Shown here piece after piece: positions 8,248-17,340 of a stretch of DNA of 64,000 nucleotides. Positions within the stretch are counted from its first letter, which is position 1, and each line of letters begins with the position of its first letter. The notes below the pieces were generated by a model that worked only from the letters and a program-made list of their open reading frames with translations, had not been told where the DNA came from and did no database searches. The translations under genes were made by a program, and so were the position numbers. Location: positions 53,186-117,185 of the forward strand of contig JAUNGC010000009.1 of NCBI GenBank assembly GCA_030524745.1, written 5' to 3'. The stretch is from Eubacteriales bacterium (GTDB lineage Bacteria > Bacillota > Clostridia > Lachnospirales > Lachnospiraceae).

Positions 8248-9822
8248 TCATTGGTGTTCCTGATTGCGGTACTGCAAAGTGGAACACCCTTCATATTTCT
8301 TAAATATCTGGGCAAAATGCTTATATTCATGAAAGCCTACCTTCTGCGCGATTTCATAGGCCTTATCATTCGTATTTTCCAGATACCATTTTGCCCTGCC
8401 GATACGATACTGGTTTAAATATTCCCGAAAACTCATTTTCATTTCCCTGTTAAAAAGATGGCTCAGATAATTAGGCGTCACGCCCATGCTTTCCGCAATT
8501 TTTTCAATGGACAGGTTTTCCGCATAATGCAGTTTCACACAGGCGAGCGCCTCCTGCACCGCCTTATTCTGCGTCGGATACCGCTGTTTTTTGATCTGCT
8601 CATGAAACTCTTCATACAGTTGGCAGATATAACCGCAAAATTCCTCAATCGTATCGCAGGTATCTTCCATTTCCTCCACGGCCAGTTCCCTGGATTTTAA
8701 TTGACCGGAAGGATATTCCTGGCATATCCGGTACAAAAGATTAATCAGATCCACAGAAAAGTCGTACAGAGTGGTATAGGTATAGGAACGCAGCTTTTGA
8801 ATTTCGCCAAACCTGCTTTGCAGCGTTTCCTGTACCGTCTGTAAATCATCATTCAGATACTCTCTCTGAATGTTCTCATACATCTTTTTATCTACCAGAT
8901 AGTGGCTGCTGATCTCTTTGTTATTCTTCTCGTCACTGTAATAAATCAGGGAGACGCGTCCCGTATAAATCTTGTTCCGCACCGCTGTCTTGCTCTGGAT
9001 AAAAAGGCGGTAAAAATCCTTCATGCAGCCATCCTCTGAAACGCCCATGGAAAAAGAAAGATCAAAAAATTCTTTCGTCATTTCATTCATCTCTAAAAAC
9101 ATCCGGGGAATCTTCTTTTTTCCGCCGGTATTGTTTTTCATTAAAATGAAGGCGGAATCTGACGCAAGCCTTATCAGAAAAAACTGCTCCCCTCCCAGCC
9201 ACTTTTCGCAAAGTCCCCTCATTCTTTCCATATAATCCTTATGATCGAAGAGCAGTTTTCTTCTGTGACGGTATCGGTCCAACTGGATATACAGGCAGCA
9301 TACCGCGTCCGTTTCCCCTATCTTCAGGCTTCTCAATCCCTCTTCGAATTCCTCTTTTTCTGAAATTCCCTTTTCCTGTACCAGCTTTTTGATAAAATAT
9401 TGACTGTCCGAATAAGCGTTCAGCTTTAACGCGTTTTTCTCCTGTTCTTTTGTCTCTATCTGTTCTTTTAAACTTTTCACCAGTTCGATCAGCCGGGATA
9501 CCTTAATGGGCTTTAGTTCATAAGATATCACGCCCAGACGGATCGCTTTCTGCGCATACGCGAAATCCGAATAACCGCTCAGTAAAATGCATCTGGTATT
9601 TTCGTTTATTTCCTGAATTTTTTCAATCAGTTCAATGCCCGACATGCGGGGCATGCTGATATCCGTAATCACGATCTGGGGCTGTTCCGCTTTATAGATC
9701 CTGAGCGCCTCCTGGGCTGTCCCCGCCGCAAAAACTCTGGTAATTCCGATCTTTGCCCAGTCAATTCCTTCCTTTATTCCGTTTCGGATATCCGGCTCAT
9801 CATCCACGATCATCAATTTCAT
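8248..9822 (-). CDS. YesN-type response regulator (REC-AraC)
   Basis: A 524-residue two-component regulator. Residues 1-120 form a receiver domain with the acidic pair DDEP near the start and the phospho-acceptor Asp54 in VITDISMP. A long helical middle is followed by an AraC/XylS DNA-binding domain (about residues 420-520) with IEKIAESMGVTPNYLSHLF and a second helix-turn-helix ending in YKHFAQIFKKYEG. It overlaps the kinase gene by 23 bases. It should activate the sugar operon it closes, in response to an oligosaccharide signal relayed by the kinase. Because the kinase gene carries a stop codon, the regulator may now act without its normal input. Confidence 0.9.
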   Translation of the reverse strand: MKLMIVDDEPDIRNGIKEGIDWAKIGITRVFAAGTAQEALRIYKAEQPQIVITDISMPRMSGIELIEKIQEINENTRCILLSGYSDFAYAQKAIRLGVISYELKPIKVSRLIELVKSLKEQIETKEQEKNALKLNAYSDSQYFIKKLVQEKGISEKEEFEEGLRSLKIGETDAVCCLYIQLDRYRHRRKLLFDHKDYMERMRGLCEKWLGGEQFFLIRLASDSAFILMKNNTGGKKKIPRMFLEMNEMTKEFFDLSFSMGVSEDGCMKDFYRLFIQSKTAVRNKIYTGRVSLIYYSDEKNNKEISSHYLVDKKMYENIQREYLNDDLQTVQETLQSRFGEIQKLRSYTYTTLYDFSVDLINLLYRICQEYPSGQLKSRELAVEEMEDTCDTIEEFCGYICQLYEEFHEQIKKQRYPTQNKAVQEALACVKLHYAENLSIEKIAESMGVTPNYLSHLFNREMKMSFREYLNQYRIGRAKWYLENTNDKAYEIAQKVGFHEYKHFAQIFKKYEGCSTLQYRNQEHQ

Positions 9823-11602
9823 CCGCCTGCTCTCCTTCTGTTCTGTAAGGAATTTTTACCGTTACAACCGTTCCCACATTCACCATGCTTTCAAATGTCA
9901 GTCCGTATTCCCTGCCAAACTGCATCTGAATGCGGTCGTGAATATTTTTCAAGGCAAATGCGCCTTCTTTGCCGCTTTCCCGGTCATATATCATATGCCG
10001 GATCTTTTCCTCATCCGCTCCAACTCCATCGTCTTCCACATGCAGGTAGAGATCCTTTTCCTTTCGCTGGGCCCATACGCTGATATTTCCCGTTCCGTCC
10101 TTTTCGCTCAGGCCGTGCTGAATTGCATTCTCCACCAGCGGCTGCAAAACAAGTTTCACGATCCTGCAATTCAGGTATGCTTCCTCCACATCCACGCAGA
10201 TCTGAATTCTTCCTGCAAATTTATTTTTTAAGAGGTACAGATAATTTTGCAGATACCGCAGTTCCGCGGCAACCGTCGTAATGGAATCTCCCTGATTGAG
10301 CACATGGCGAAACAGTCCGGAAAGGGCTTCAATCCGGTCGCTGACTTCCCAATCCTTCTGTTTTACGGCCGCCCAGTGGATGGAATCCAGCACATTATAC
10401 AGAAAATGCGGATTGATCTGCGCCTCAAGCGCCTTATATGCGGATTCCTTTTCCCGGATCTGACTGACATAAACCTTATCGATCAGTTCCTTGATCCGCC
10501 GCAGCATCTCTTCACAGTTTTCTGTCAAATATCCGATTTCATCCCGTGAAACGGCGGAAAAATGGATATCAAAATTGCCGTCTCTGACTTTGGACAGTTC
10601 CCTGGAGAGCTGGTAAACGGGCTGGATGATCGTGCGGTTTTCGATTTTTGAGAAAATGATGCTGAAAATAATCAGAAGCAAGATTGCCAGCAGCATAAAT
10701 AAAAACAGGGATTTTGACGATGCCAGTATGACCCGGTTCGGTATCATCTGTATCAGTTTCCACCGGGTTCCTTCAATATTCTGATAAACGACCAGCAGGT
10801 CGGAGGGATCTCCTTTTGTTTTCAAAACCCCCTCCTCCTGATACAGAACGTCTTCCATTCCGGGATATACCTCCTGCAGCCGCGAACAGATAATTTCCGG
10901 ATTCGGCGACGACAGGATATATCCCTGTTCGTCAACGATAAACGCCTCCGACCCGTTATCGGACACAAGCGCCATATAGGCCTGGGCAATTTCCTCTTCT
11001 TTCACGCTGATGCGCTGCATGCCGATCACATGATTGAATTTTGACACGTCCATAAACGCTCTGATATAGGAAATGACGTAATGCTGATCCGACTCGTTTT
11101 CCTGATATGCCAGTTCATAGGCCTGCGTCCAGAAAGCCTTTCCGCCCATCGCAGAGGCCTGTTCTTCAAAAACGCCGTCCTCCCTGGATACTTTGTTTCC
11201 GTACTGAAATAACACTTCATTATTGTAACTGATGCTGATGGAGTCAATATAGGATTTGGATTTTACCGCATCCTGCATGGATACGTAAAGACTCCGTTTG
11301 GCGGAATCCAGCATGGTGTTCTCCAGCGCATACTACTTACAAAGGCTTTGAATATTATCGTCGATCAGCATCGACAAAGACAGATACTCCGTTTCCTCCA
11401 CAATGGTCTGAATGCTCCGCTGCGCCTGCTTCATGGAAATTTTGGAGTTCTCAATCATCTTATTTTCCAACTCCGCATAAGAATAGAAAAAAATGACAGA
11501 AAAAATAAGAATCATGGGAATGACGATCATGGTAAGAATGCTGAACCTGAATTTTTTGATGATCGACATATCCCGAAATTTTTGCCGCGCCCGTTTTTTC
11601 AT
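9800..11602 (-). pseudogene. YesM-type sensor histidine kinase interrupted by an in-frame TAG
   Basis: The reading frame is continuous from 11602 to 9800 (about 600 codons, usual for YesM) except for a TAG at codon 90 (11333-11335). The first 89 codons encode a basic start and one membrane helix. After the stop come the extracellular sensor domain, a second membrane helix near 10640-10720, a HAMP segment, the His_kinase domain with QINPHFLYN (phospho-acceptor His), and an ATPase domain with ENAIQHGL and DDGVGAD. A CAG-to-TAG transition explains the stop. An ATG 7 codons past the stop could restart a product lacking the first membrane helix. I see no good ribosome binding site for the first ATG, so starts are uncertain. 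Confidence 0.8.
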
Positions 11603-11653
11603 AATATTGCATGCAGGACAGCATCCCGAAAGAACGCTGCCCTGTTTCCTTTC

Positions 11654-14116
11654 TTATATGAGTTTTAAAGAATCCTTCTGTCCGTAAAGAACCTCCAGTT
11701 CCTTTTTTCCACCGGCATTCTGCCGGTAAATCCCCCAGGCCCTTCCGTTGCACCAGAAGCAGGAAAACTGCTCTGCGTTCAGCTTCGGAGAAAAAGAAAT
11801 GGTATGTCTGATATTATCACACGTAAAGCCTGTCAGCGCAAGATATACGCCGAAACTTGCCATGGAACGCACGTAATAATTTCCGGATTCCACCTCCGAC
11901 CAGGGATTTCTTTTATACCCGTCATGTCTGTCCCGGACCGCTTTCACAAGGCTCAGTCCTTCCTCCGTAAATCCCTCAAATAACAGCAGGGAAGCCACCT
12001 CATATTCTATTCCGGTCCACACCTCTCCATAATAAGTAAAAGGAAATCTCGGCTTACCGCCTCTCGGCCAGGTACAGGGCGTAAGCCCCGATTCCCCGTT
12101 TAAAATAAACGCCCGTTCCCCATGCGTATATTCCCTCGCATGCCGGATGAAATCATGACGGAAAATGGCTTTGACAGCCGATTTCACATGCTCCTTCGGC
12201 AGCACATATCCCAGTCCGGCGCAGTGGGCCATAAACTGTCCCAGAAGCTGATCCGCCAGACACCCCTTCCCGTACTGATAACGGTATTTTTCCGGATCTT
12301 TGAGAATCTGTTCATAATATTCGCCGTTAAAGCTGAGTTCATCCAGCTTTTTGCTTCCCTTTTCAAATTTCTCTCCGTAAAGCGCCGCCGTTTTTTCATC
12401 GCCCAGATGCTCCGCCATTTCCTTCACAGCCTTCAGCGCCGCCAGCCAGATCGTACTCACCATGCTCGTTGCGCCGTACAGTTCCGTATCGTATGTGACA
12501 TGCTGGGCCTGCTCCAGAACGCCGTCTCCGTCCTGATCCCATGTTTTTTCTGCAAATTCCATGCAGCAAAGGATCTTTTCCCAGCATTGTTTCAGGAAAT
12601 TCTCGTCCCCGCTGATTTTCCATTCCCGGTAAAAACGAACCACCGTACCGAGCTGACCGTCCGCGGAAGGAATCATATCCCATTGCTCCAGTCCCAGCCC
12701 CTTAAAGGTGCGGTAGGCCATATGACCGTTTTCCCGTGTTTCTTTCAAAAATTCGATCCTGCGCATGGAACGTTCCAGTTCCGGAAACAAGTATGCCACC
12801 GTCTGCGCATAATTCCAGACATGCGTGCAGGTTCCCGATCCGCATCCGGCTTTGCGGTCAACGCCTTCCCAGCCCAGAAAGTCGCCGCCCTCTATCCGAA
12901 AGCAGGTGGGACTGCGCATCACCGTAATATTATTGGCCACCGCTTCCAGCACATATCCCGGCAGCGTCGTCTGATAAAAGGCTTCGCAAAACGTTCCGGA
13001 CAATTTTTCAAGACGTTCCCTGTTTTGCACCATATAATCTGTCACATCCCAGGCGTCGGCAAACTTTTCCGCATAATAATTCCGGACCGTTTCATAGTTT
13101 CCGCATCTGACGTCTTCCAGCGCTTCCATGGAATCCGTCCACCCCTTCACCCGGTTGGGAAAATGCCAGGTAAGAACAAACTCAAAAACCGCCTCTTCTC
13201 CCGGTCCGATTACTTTTTTGCTGCATACCGAGCCCACTTTAAAGAAAAAGTGCAGGTAGGTGAAATCAAACAGTTCCGCCATTTTGCAGCCGGCCGACTC
13301 CACATAGGAACTTTCTTCCAGACCGCCGTCAGAAATAAAATCCTCCCAGAAGTCCTCGGCTCCGTCCGTCCATTGTCCCAAAAGCCAATAGGGTCGCACG
13401 TCCGCTTCCGGGTCCAGTGCGGCAATCGCCATGCTGCCGCTGCTTAAGGAATTTTCCGGCACATTCTGTCCCATCATGAATACGCCTGCGCTGTCCTCAC
13501 TTTTTCTCTTTTCGTTCACCCGTTCTCCCTGAAAGGTCATAATATCGAACATATCATAGCCGGTAAACCCGACCGCATTGTTCAGGGAGGCGGCGACGGA
13601 TACTTTCACCGCTTCCGTTCCCGGATTTTTTACTTTGTAACGGATATAAGCGCCGGGCACCCCCGATTCCAGCGCGTTCAGCGGAATAAAGGGCGTATAT
13701 GCCTCCATCGTCACTGTCACAGGCAGGTCTTTGTCGCAAAAATCCACACTGACGAAAGGATATTTTGCAGACATAGTCGATCCCAAAAGCCTCGGCCATC
13801 CCGCCGTCTCGCACCGCAAAAATCCCTGCGGCTTATCAAAGGGCGGCGTATATTCCGACTCCAGCACTTTTCCGACTACCCGTCCGTCCTTTTCCTGCGT
13901 TCTTATTGCAAAGAACGTATAGGGATTGATATTTTCCACCGCAGGCTGGTTGAAAATCTGCCAGCTTCGCAGTTCGCCTCTTGCGCCCACCGATATATTG
14001 CCGGTTCCGATTCCTCCCAGCAAAAAGTCACAGGCCTTAGCCGTCCGGTCATAGCTTTTCTGGGAATGATCCGTATAGATTTCTGTCTGCGGATAAATTC
14101 TGTCCTCATTTTTCAT
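11654..14116 (-). CDS. GH116-type glycoside hydrolase (beta-glucosidase/beta-xylosidase-like)
   Basis: An 820-residue protein with the two-domain layout of GH116: an N-terminal beta-sandwich (about 1-350, including RSWQIFNQPAVENINPY) and a C-terminal (alpha/alpha)6 domain with CTHVWNYAQ and LADQLLGQF. Asp622 in the latter matches the family acid/base; I did not assign the nucleophile. GH116 enzymes retain configuration and cleave beta-glucosides or beta-xylosides. There is no signal peptide, so it acts on imported oligosaccharides. It sits 27 bp after the solute-binding protein gene, and its partner GH31 enzyme opens the same operon. Together they could strip xyloglucan-type fragments from the non-reducing end. 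Confidence 0.85.
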   Translation of the reverse strand: MKNEDRIYPQTEIYTDHSQKSYDRTAKACDFLLGGIGTGNISVGARGELRSWQIFNQPAVENINPYTFFAIRTQEKDGRVVGKVLESEYTPPFDKPQGFLRCETAGWPRLLGSTMSAKYPFVSVDFCDKDLPVTVTMEAYTPFIPLNALESGVPGAYIRYKVKNPGTEAVKVSVAASLNNAVGFTGYDMFDIMTFQGERVNEKRKSEDSAGVFMMGQNVPENSLSSGSMAIAALDPEADVRPYWLLGQWTDGAEDFWEDFISDGGLEESSYVESAGCKMAELFDFTYLHFFFKVGSVCSKKVIGPGEEAVFEFVLTWHFPNRVKGWTDSMEALEDVRCGNYETVRNYYAEKFADAWDVTDYMVQNRERLEKLSGTFCEAFYQTTLPGYVLEAVANNITVMRSPTCFRIEGGDFLGWEGVDRKAGCGSGTCTHVWNYAQTVAYLFPELERSMRRIEFLKETRENGHMAYRTFKGLGLEQWDMIPSADGQLGTVVRFYREWKISGDENFLKQCWEKILCCMEFAEKTWDQDGDGVLEQAQHVTYDTELYGATSMVSTIWLAALKAVKEMAEHLGDEKTAALYGEKFEKGSKKLDELSFNGEYYEQILKDPEKYRYQYGKGCLADQLLGQFMAHCAGLGYVLPKEHVKSAVKAIFRHDFIRHAREYTHGERAFILNGESGLTPCTWPRGGKPRFPFTYYGEVWTGIEYEVASLLLFEGFTEEGLSLVKAVRDRHDGYKRNPWSEVESGNYYVRSMASFGVYLALTGFTCDNIRHTISFSPKLNAEQFSCFWCNGRAWGIYRQNAGGKKELEVLYGQKDSLKLI

Positions 14117-14143
14117 GTCAATCGTTCCCTTTCATTCCTTCCG

Positions 14144-15463
14144 CTATTCCTGTACTGCTTCCTGTCTGAGCGTTTCCATCTGTTCCAGCAGAGAATCCAG
14201 ATCGCTTATTCCCAGACAGTAGTCCTCAATCAGCACATCCTGCCAGAATGCGTTCATCTCCGTGGAAACATACATCAGTTCCGAACCGTAAATTCTGGTT
14301 TTTAAATCTGCAAATTTCTGTACCAGGGGATCGGAGGATGAAACGTTGATATTCACCGGCGCAAATCCCTGATCGGCATGTATCTGCTGCATTTGCTCGC
14401 TGGTAAATTCCTTCAGAATTTCCACAGCCGCTTCCGGGTTTTGGGCGTTGGAAGGAATGAAATATGCGTCCGCGCCTCCCAGACTGATATTTTCCGATCC
14501 CGCCTTCGGCCATGCCGCAATGCCGATTTCAAACTCACAACCGTCGGCAACCATTCCGGATACCGCATTCACGTCTCCGATGATCGCCACTTTTTCCTGA
14601 TGGAACGCCGCAATCACTTCATCTCTGGTGGTAATCATCGCCCCGTCCTTCGGATACCAATAGCCCTTATCATATAATTCTTTCGTCTGCTCCAGGCATT
14701 CTTTCAGCAACGGATCCGTTGCTTCGATTTCGCCGTTTCCCCATTGTTCCATCGTTCCCGCATCGTTGGATTTACTCAGCAATGCGTTTCTGGCCATAAA
14801 ATCATTACAAAGTCCGCATATCGCATAAGGGTAAACATCCGTCTTTTCATCGATCTGCGCGCATACCTCCATGAACTGTTCCCAGGTCCATTCGTCCGGA
14901 ATCGTAATTCCCGCCTCCGCCAGAAGATCCGCATTATAGTAGAAGTTGGCGTACACGCCCGTCATAGGAATGGAATAATATTTTCCGTCATATTTTCCCA
15001 CCTCAACCAGACTCTGATCCAGGCTGTTTAACCATTCGCTGTCATTCTCCGTCAGATAAGGCGTCAGATCCAAAGCCTGTCCCGCATCCACATAGGTTTT
15101 CATATACTGCCCCTGCTTAAAATAAATATCTGCGGGTTCTCCGGAAGCGATCCCCGTTTTAATCACCGTATCCAGATTCTCGGTATCCACTTCCAGAAGT
15201 TCAATCTCATACTTGTCCGCAAACTTTTCTTTAATGGCGTTCCAGATCGGTTCCTGAGAGGTGGTGGAAGTAACCACCGTATAGCAGACAACCTTTGTTT
15301 TTTCCTGATCTTCTTCCTGCACAGTAGCGCCGCTCTCCTCCGCATTCTGCACATCCGCCCCCTGCTGTAATGCACTGTCATTTTCTCCGCTGCCGCCGCA
15401 TCCGGCAAGCGCCCCTGCAAAAACCAGCAACGCCGTCATAACTGCCCAAAATTTTTGATTCAT
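14144..15463 (-). CDS. ABC transporter sugar-binding lipoprotein (family 1)
   Basis: A 439-residue extracytoplasmic solute-binding protein. A signal peptide ends in the lipobox LAGC, and an acidic, Gln-rich linker follows. The body has the pattern of family 1 carbohydrate-binding proteins (YFKQGQYMKTYVDAG, an IPMTGVYANFYYN motif, and aromatic residues for sugar stacking). The start has GGAGAGGG. It follows the permease genes after a 160-bp gap, which is long enough for a promoter or processing site, although I see no clear element. No ATPase gene is in the operon, so a shared MsmX-type ATPase elsewhere is expected. Confidence 0.88.
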   Translation of the reverse strand: MNQKFWAVMTALLVFAGALAGCGGSGENDSALQQGADVQNAEESGATVQEEDQEKTKVVCYTVVTSTTSQEPIWNAIKEKFADKYEIELLEVDTENLDTVIKTGIASGEPADIYFKQGQYMKTYVDAGQALDLTPYLTENDSEWLNSLDQSLVEVGKYDGKYYSIPMTGVYANFYYNADLLAEAGITIPDEWTWEQFMEVCAQIDEKTDVYPYAICGLCNDFMARNALLSKSNDAGTMEQWGNGEIEATDPLLKECLEQTKELYDKGYWYPKDGAMITTRDEVIAAFHQEKVAIIGDVNAVSGMVADGCEFEIGIAAWPKAGSENISLGGADAYFIPSNAQNPEAAVEILKEFTSEQMQQIHADQGFAPVNINVSSSDPLVQKFADLKTRIYGSELMYVSTEMNAFWQDVLIEDYCLGISDLDSLLEQMETLRQEAVQE

Positions 15464-15623
15464 ATTCCCTCTCCTTTTTCTGTTCGTTTTCCTGTTCTTT
15501 TTTCATTTGGAACGGTCCCGTTTTCCATTTTCATTTTACGAAATCATGCCGGAACAAAACAGGTCGAAAATCTACGAAAATATCCTGTTTTCTATGATCT
15601 GTCATTTCCGTTTTTTTCATACG

Positions 15624-16457
15624 TTATCCCTTCACGGCGCCGCTGGACAAGCCCTGTACAAAATACTTCTGTAAAAAAGCAAAGAGAAACACCAGCGGCA
15701 GGATGACGATACAGATTGCAGCGGACATCGGCCCCCAATCCGTCGAAAACTGCTGCTTAAAGCTGACAATGCCGATCGGAAGCGTGCCAAACCGGGAGGT
15801 TGCCGTGGACACCGACGCCCACAGCAATTCTCCCCAAAGGCCGACAAAATTAAAAATCGCATTCGTTGCTGTAGCGGGTTTCATGATCGGCATCGCAATC
15901 CTGAAGAAACACTGCAATTCAGAACACCCGTCTATTCTGGCCGCTTCCATCAGTTCCCGGGGAATTGTATCGAAATAATTTTTATAGATGAGAATCGTCA
16001 TCGGTAATCCCCAGCCGATATATGGTAGAATCAGCGTCAGATAACCGTTGAGCAGCTTCATTTTGCTCATCAAAAGATACAGCGGCATGATAACAGATTC
16101 CAGCGGCATGAGCTGGGTTGCCAGGATAATGGCAACCGCCGCCGCGCTGACATAGCGAACCTTAAGTCTGGACAGCGCATATCCTGCCAGCGCGCCGCAG
16201 ATGAGAATCACAAAAACGCTCACGCCTACGACGATGACGCTTGTCCGAAAATATACGCCGATCCTGCTGGTCGTCCATGCGCTGTCATAATTGGACCATT
16301 TGAATACTTTGGGGATTCCCCATATATTGCTGTAAAATTCAGACGTGGCTTTTAAGGACGTCAGACCTACAAATATGATCGGGTACAGCGTGACTAAAAC
16401 AAAACACAGCACGATCGCCCGGCATATGAAATCCGTTGCATTTCGCTTAAAATTCAT
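15624..16457 (-). CDS. ABC sugar permease, MalG type
   Basis: A 277-residue inner permease with six hydrophobic segments. The ATPase-contact loop EAARIDGCSELQCFFRI (about residues 185-200) matches the EAA motif of carbohydrate permeases. It overlaps the MalF-type gene by 11 bases, so the two subunits are translated together and pair as a heterodimer. Substrate specificity comes from the neighbouring binding protein. Confidence 0.9.
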   Translation of the reverse strand: MNFKRNATDFICRAIVLCFVLVTLYPIIFVGLTSLKATSEFYSNIWGIPKVFKWSNYDSAWTTSRIGVYFRTSVIVVGVSVFVILICGALAGYALSRLKVRYVSAAAVAIILATQLMPLESVIMPLYLLMSKMKLLNGYLTLILPYIGWGLPMTILIYKNYFDTIPRELMEAARIDGCSELQCFFRIAMPIMKPATATNAIFNFVGLWGELLWASVSTATSRFGTLPIGIVSFKQQFSTDWGPMSAAICIVILPLVFLFAFLQKYFVQGLSSGAVKG

Positions 16458-17340
16458 AGCTTTCTCCTTTCATCACCCGTTTTGTCACCAGTACAACTGC
16501 AATCACCACAACCGCCATCAGCACGCCCATGGTGGAGGAATAGCTGAATTTGCTGTATGTAAAAGCCGTTTTCTGCATGTAGATCGGAACGGTCATAGAC
16601 AAATTAGCCGGTCCTCCTTTGGTCAATACATAGACCAGATCATAGGTTTTAAAGGCATTGAGCAGCACAAAAATCATGGAAAGTCCGATCGTCGGCCGAA
16701 TCAACGGCAACAGAATATGCGTCATTTGCTGCCGGTACGTCGCCCCATCCATTTTTCCCGCTTCCAGCAGGGTGGAAGGCACCTCCTGCAGCGCCACAAA
16801 GCACAGCATCATGGGCATCCCCAAAAGCCGCCAGATGCCGACAAAGATGATGCACCAAAGCACGGTGGCCGAATTTTCCAGCCAGGCAGTGGTCAGATTT
16901 TCAAGACCGATCAGACGCAGCAGTTGATTTAACAATCCCATATCCGAATTAAAAATGAACGTAAACAAAAGTCCGATGATCGATACCGGAATCATGGAAG
17001 GCATAAAGATAATCAGACGGTAAAACGCGCCTTCCTTTTTTCCCAGGCGATAAATCATCATAGCAAGAAAAAGTCCCAAAAGCGTGGCTCCGATCATCGT
17101 AATCACAGCGATCATCACGGAATTTTTCAGACTTCTCAAAAAAAGCGCGTCTCCGAAAGCCTTCCGGTAATTGTCCAGAAACACAAATTCTTTTTCATGA
17201 AATCCGTCCCATTCCTGAAAGGATAGCACGATGTTCCATATGCCCGGTATCAAAAATGCAAAAAATACAAAAACATAGGCCGGCAGCAAAAATCCAACAC
17301 TTAAAAGCAGCTTATCCCGTTTTCTTTTTCTCATTCCCAA
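16447..17340 (-). CDS. ABC sugar permease, MalF type
   Basis: A 297-residue permease with a short basic N-terminus and six hydrophobic segments. The EAA-like loop reads LLEAGKMDGATYRQQMTHI. It overlaps the GH31 gene upstream by 10 bases and the MalG-type gene downstream by 11, the tight packing of a co-translated operon. A second ATG two codons in is equally possible as the start. Confidence 0.9.
   Translation of the reverse strand: MGMRKRKRDKLLLSVGFLLPAYVFVFFAFLIPGIWNIVLSFQEWDGFHEKEFVFLDNYRKAFGDALFLRSLKNSVMIAVITMIGATLLGLFLAMMIYRLGKKEGAFYRLIIFMPSMIPVSIIGLLFTFIFNSDMGLLNQLLRLIGLENLTTAWLENSATVLWCIIFVGIWRLLGMPMMLCFVALQEVPSTLLEAGKMDGATYRQQMTHILLPLIRPTIGLSMIFVLLNAFKTYDLVYVLTKGGPANLSMTVPIYMQKTAFTYSKFSYSSTMGVLMAVVVIAVVLVTKRVMKGESYEF

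Noticed and set aside
11333-11335. TAG decoded as pyrrolysine or selenocysteine-like recoding in the kinase
   Set aside because: No pyrrolysine genes or recoding element are seen, and a sensor domain is not a known site for such residues; a point mutation is simpler.
12122-13447. A 441-codon open frame on the plus strand
   Set aside because: It is antisense to the GH116 gene, has no ribosome site, and its Arg/His/Phe-rich composition is that of a shadow of a GC-rich gene.
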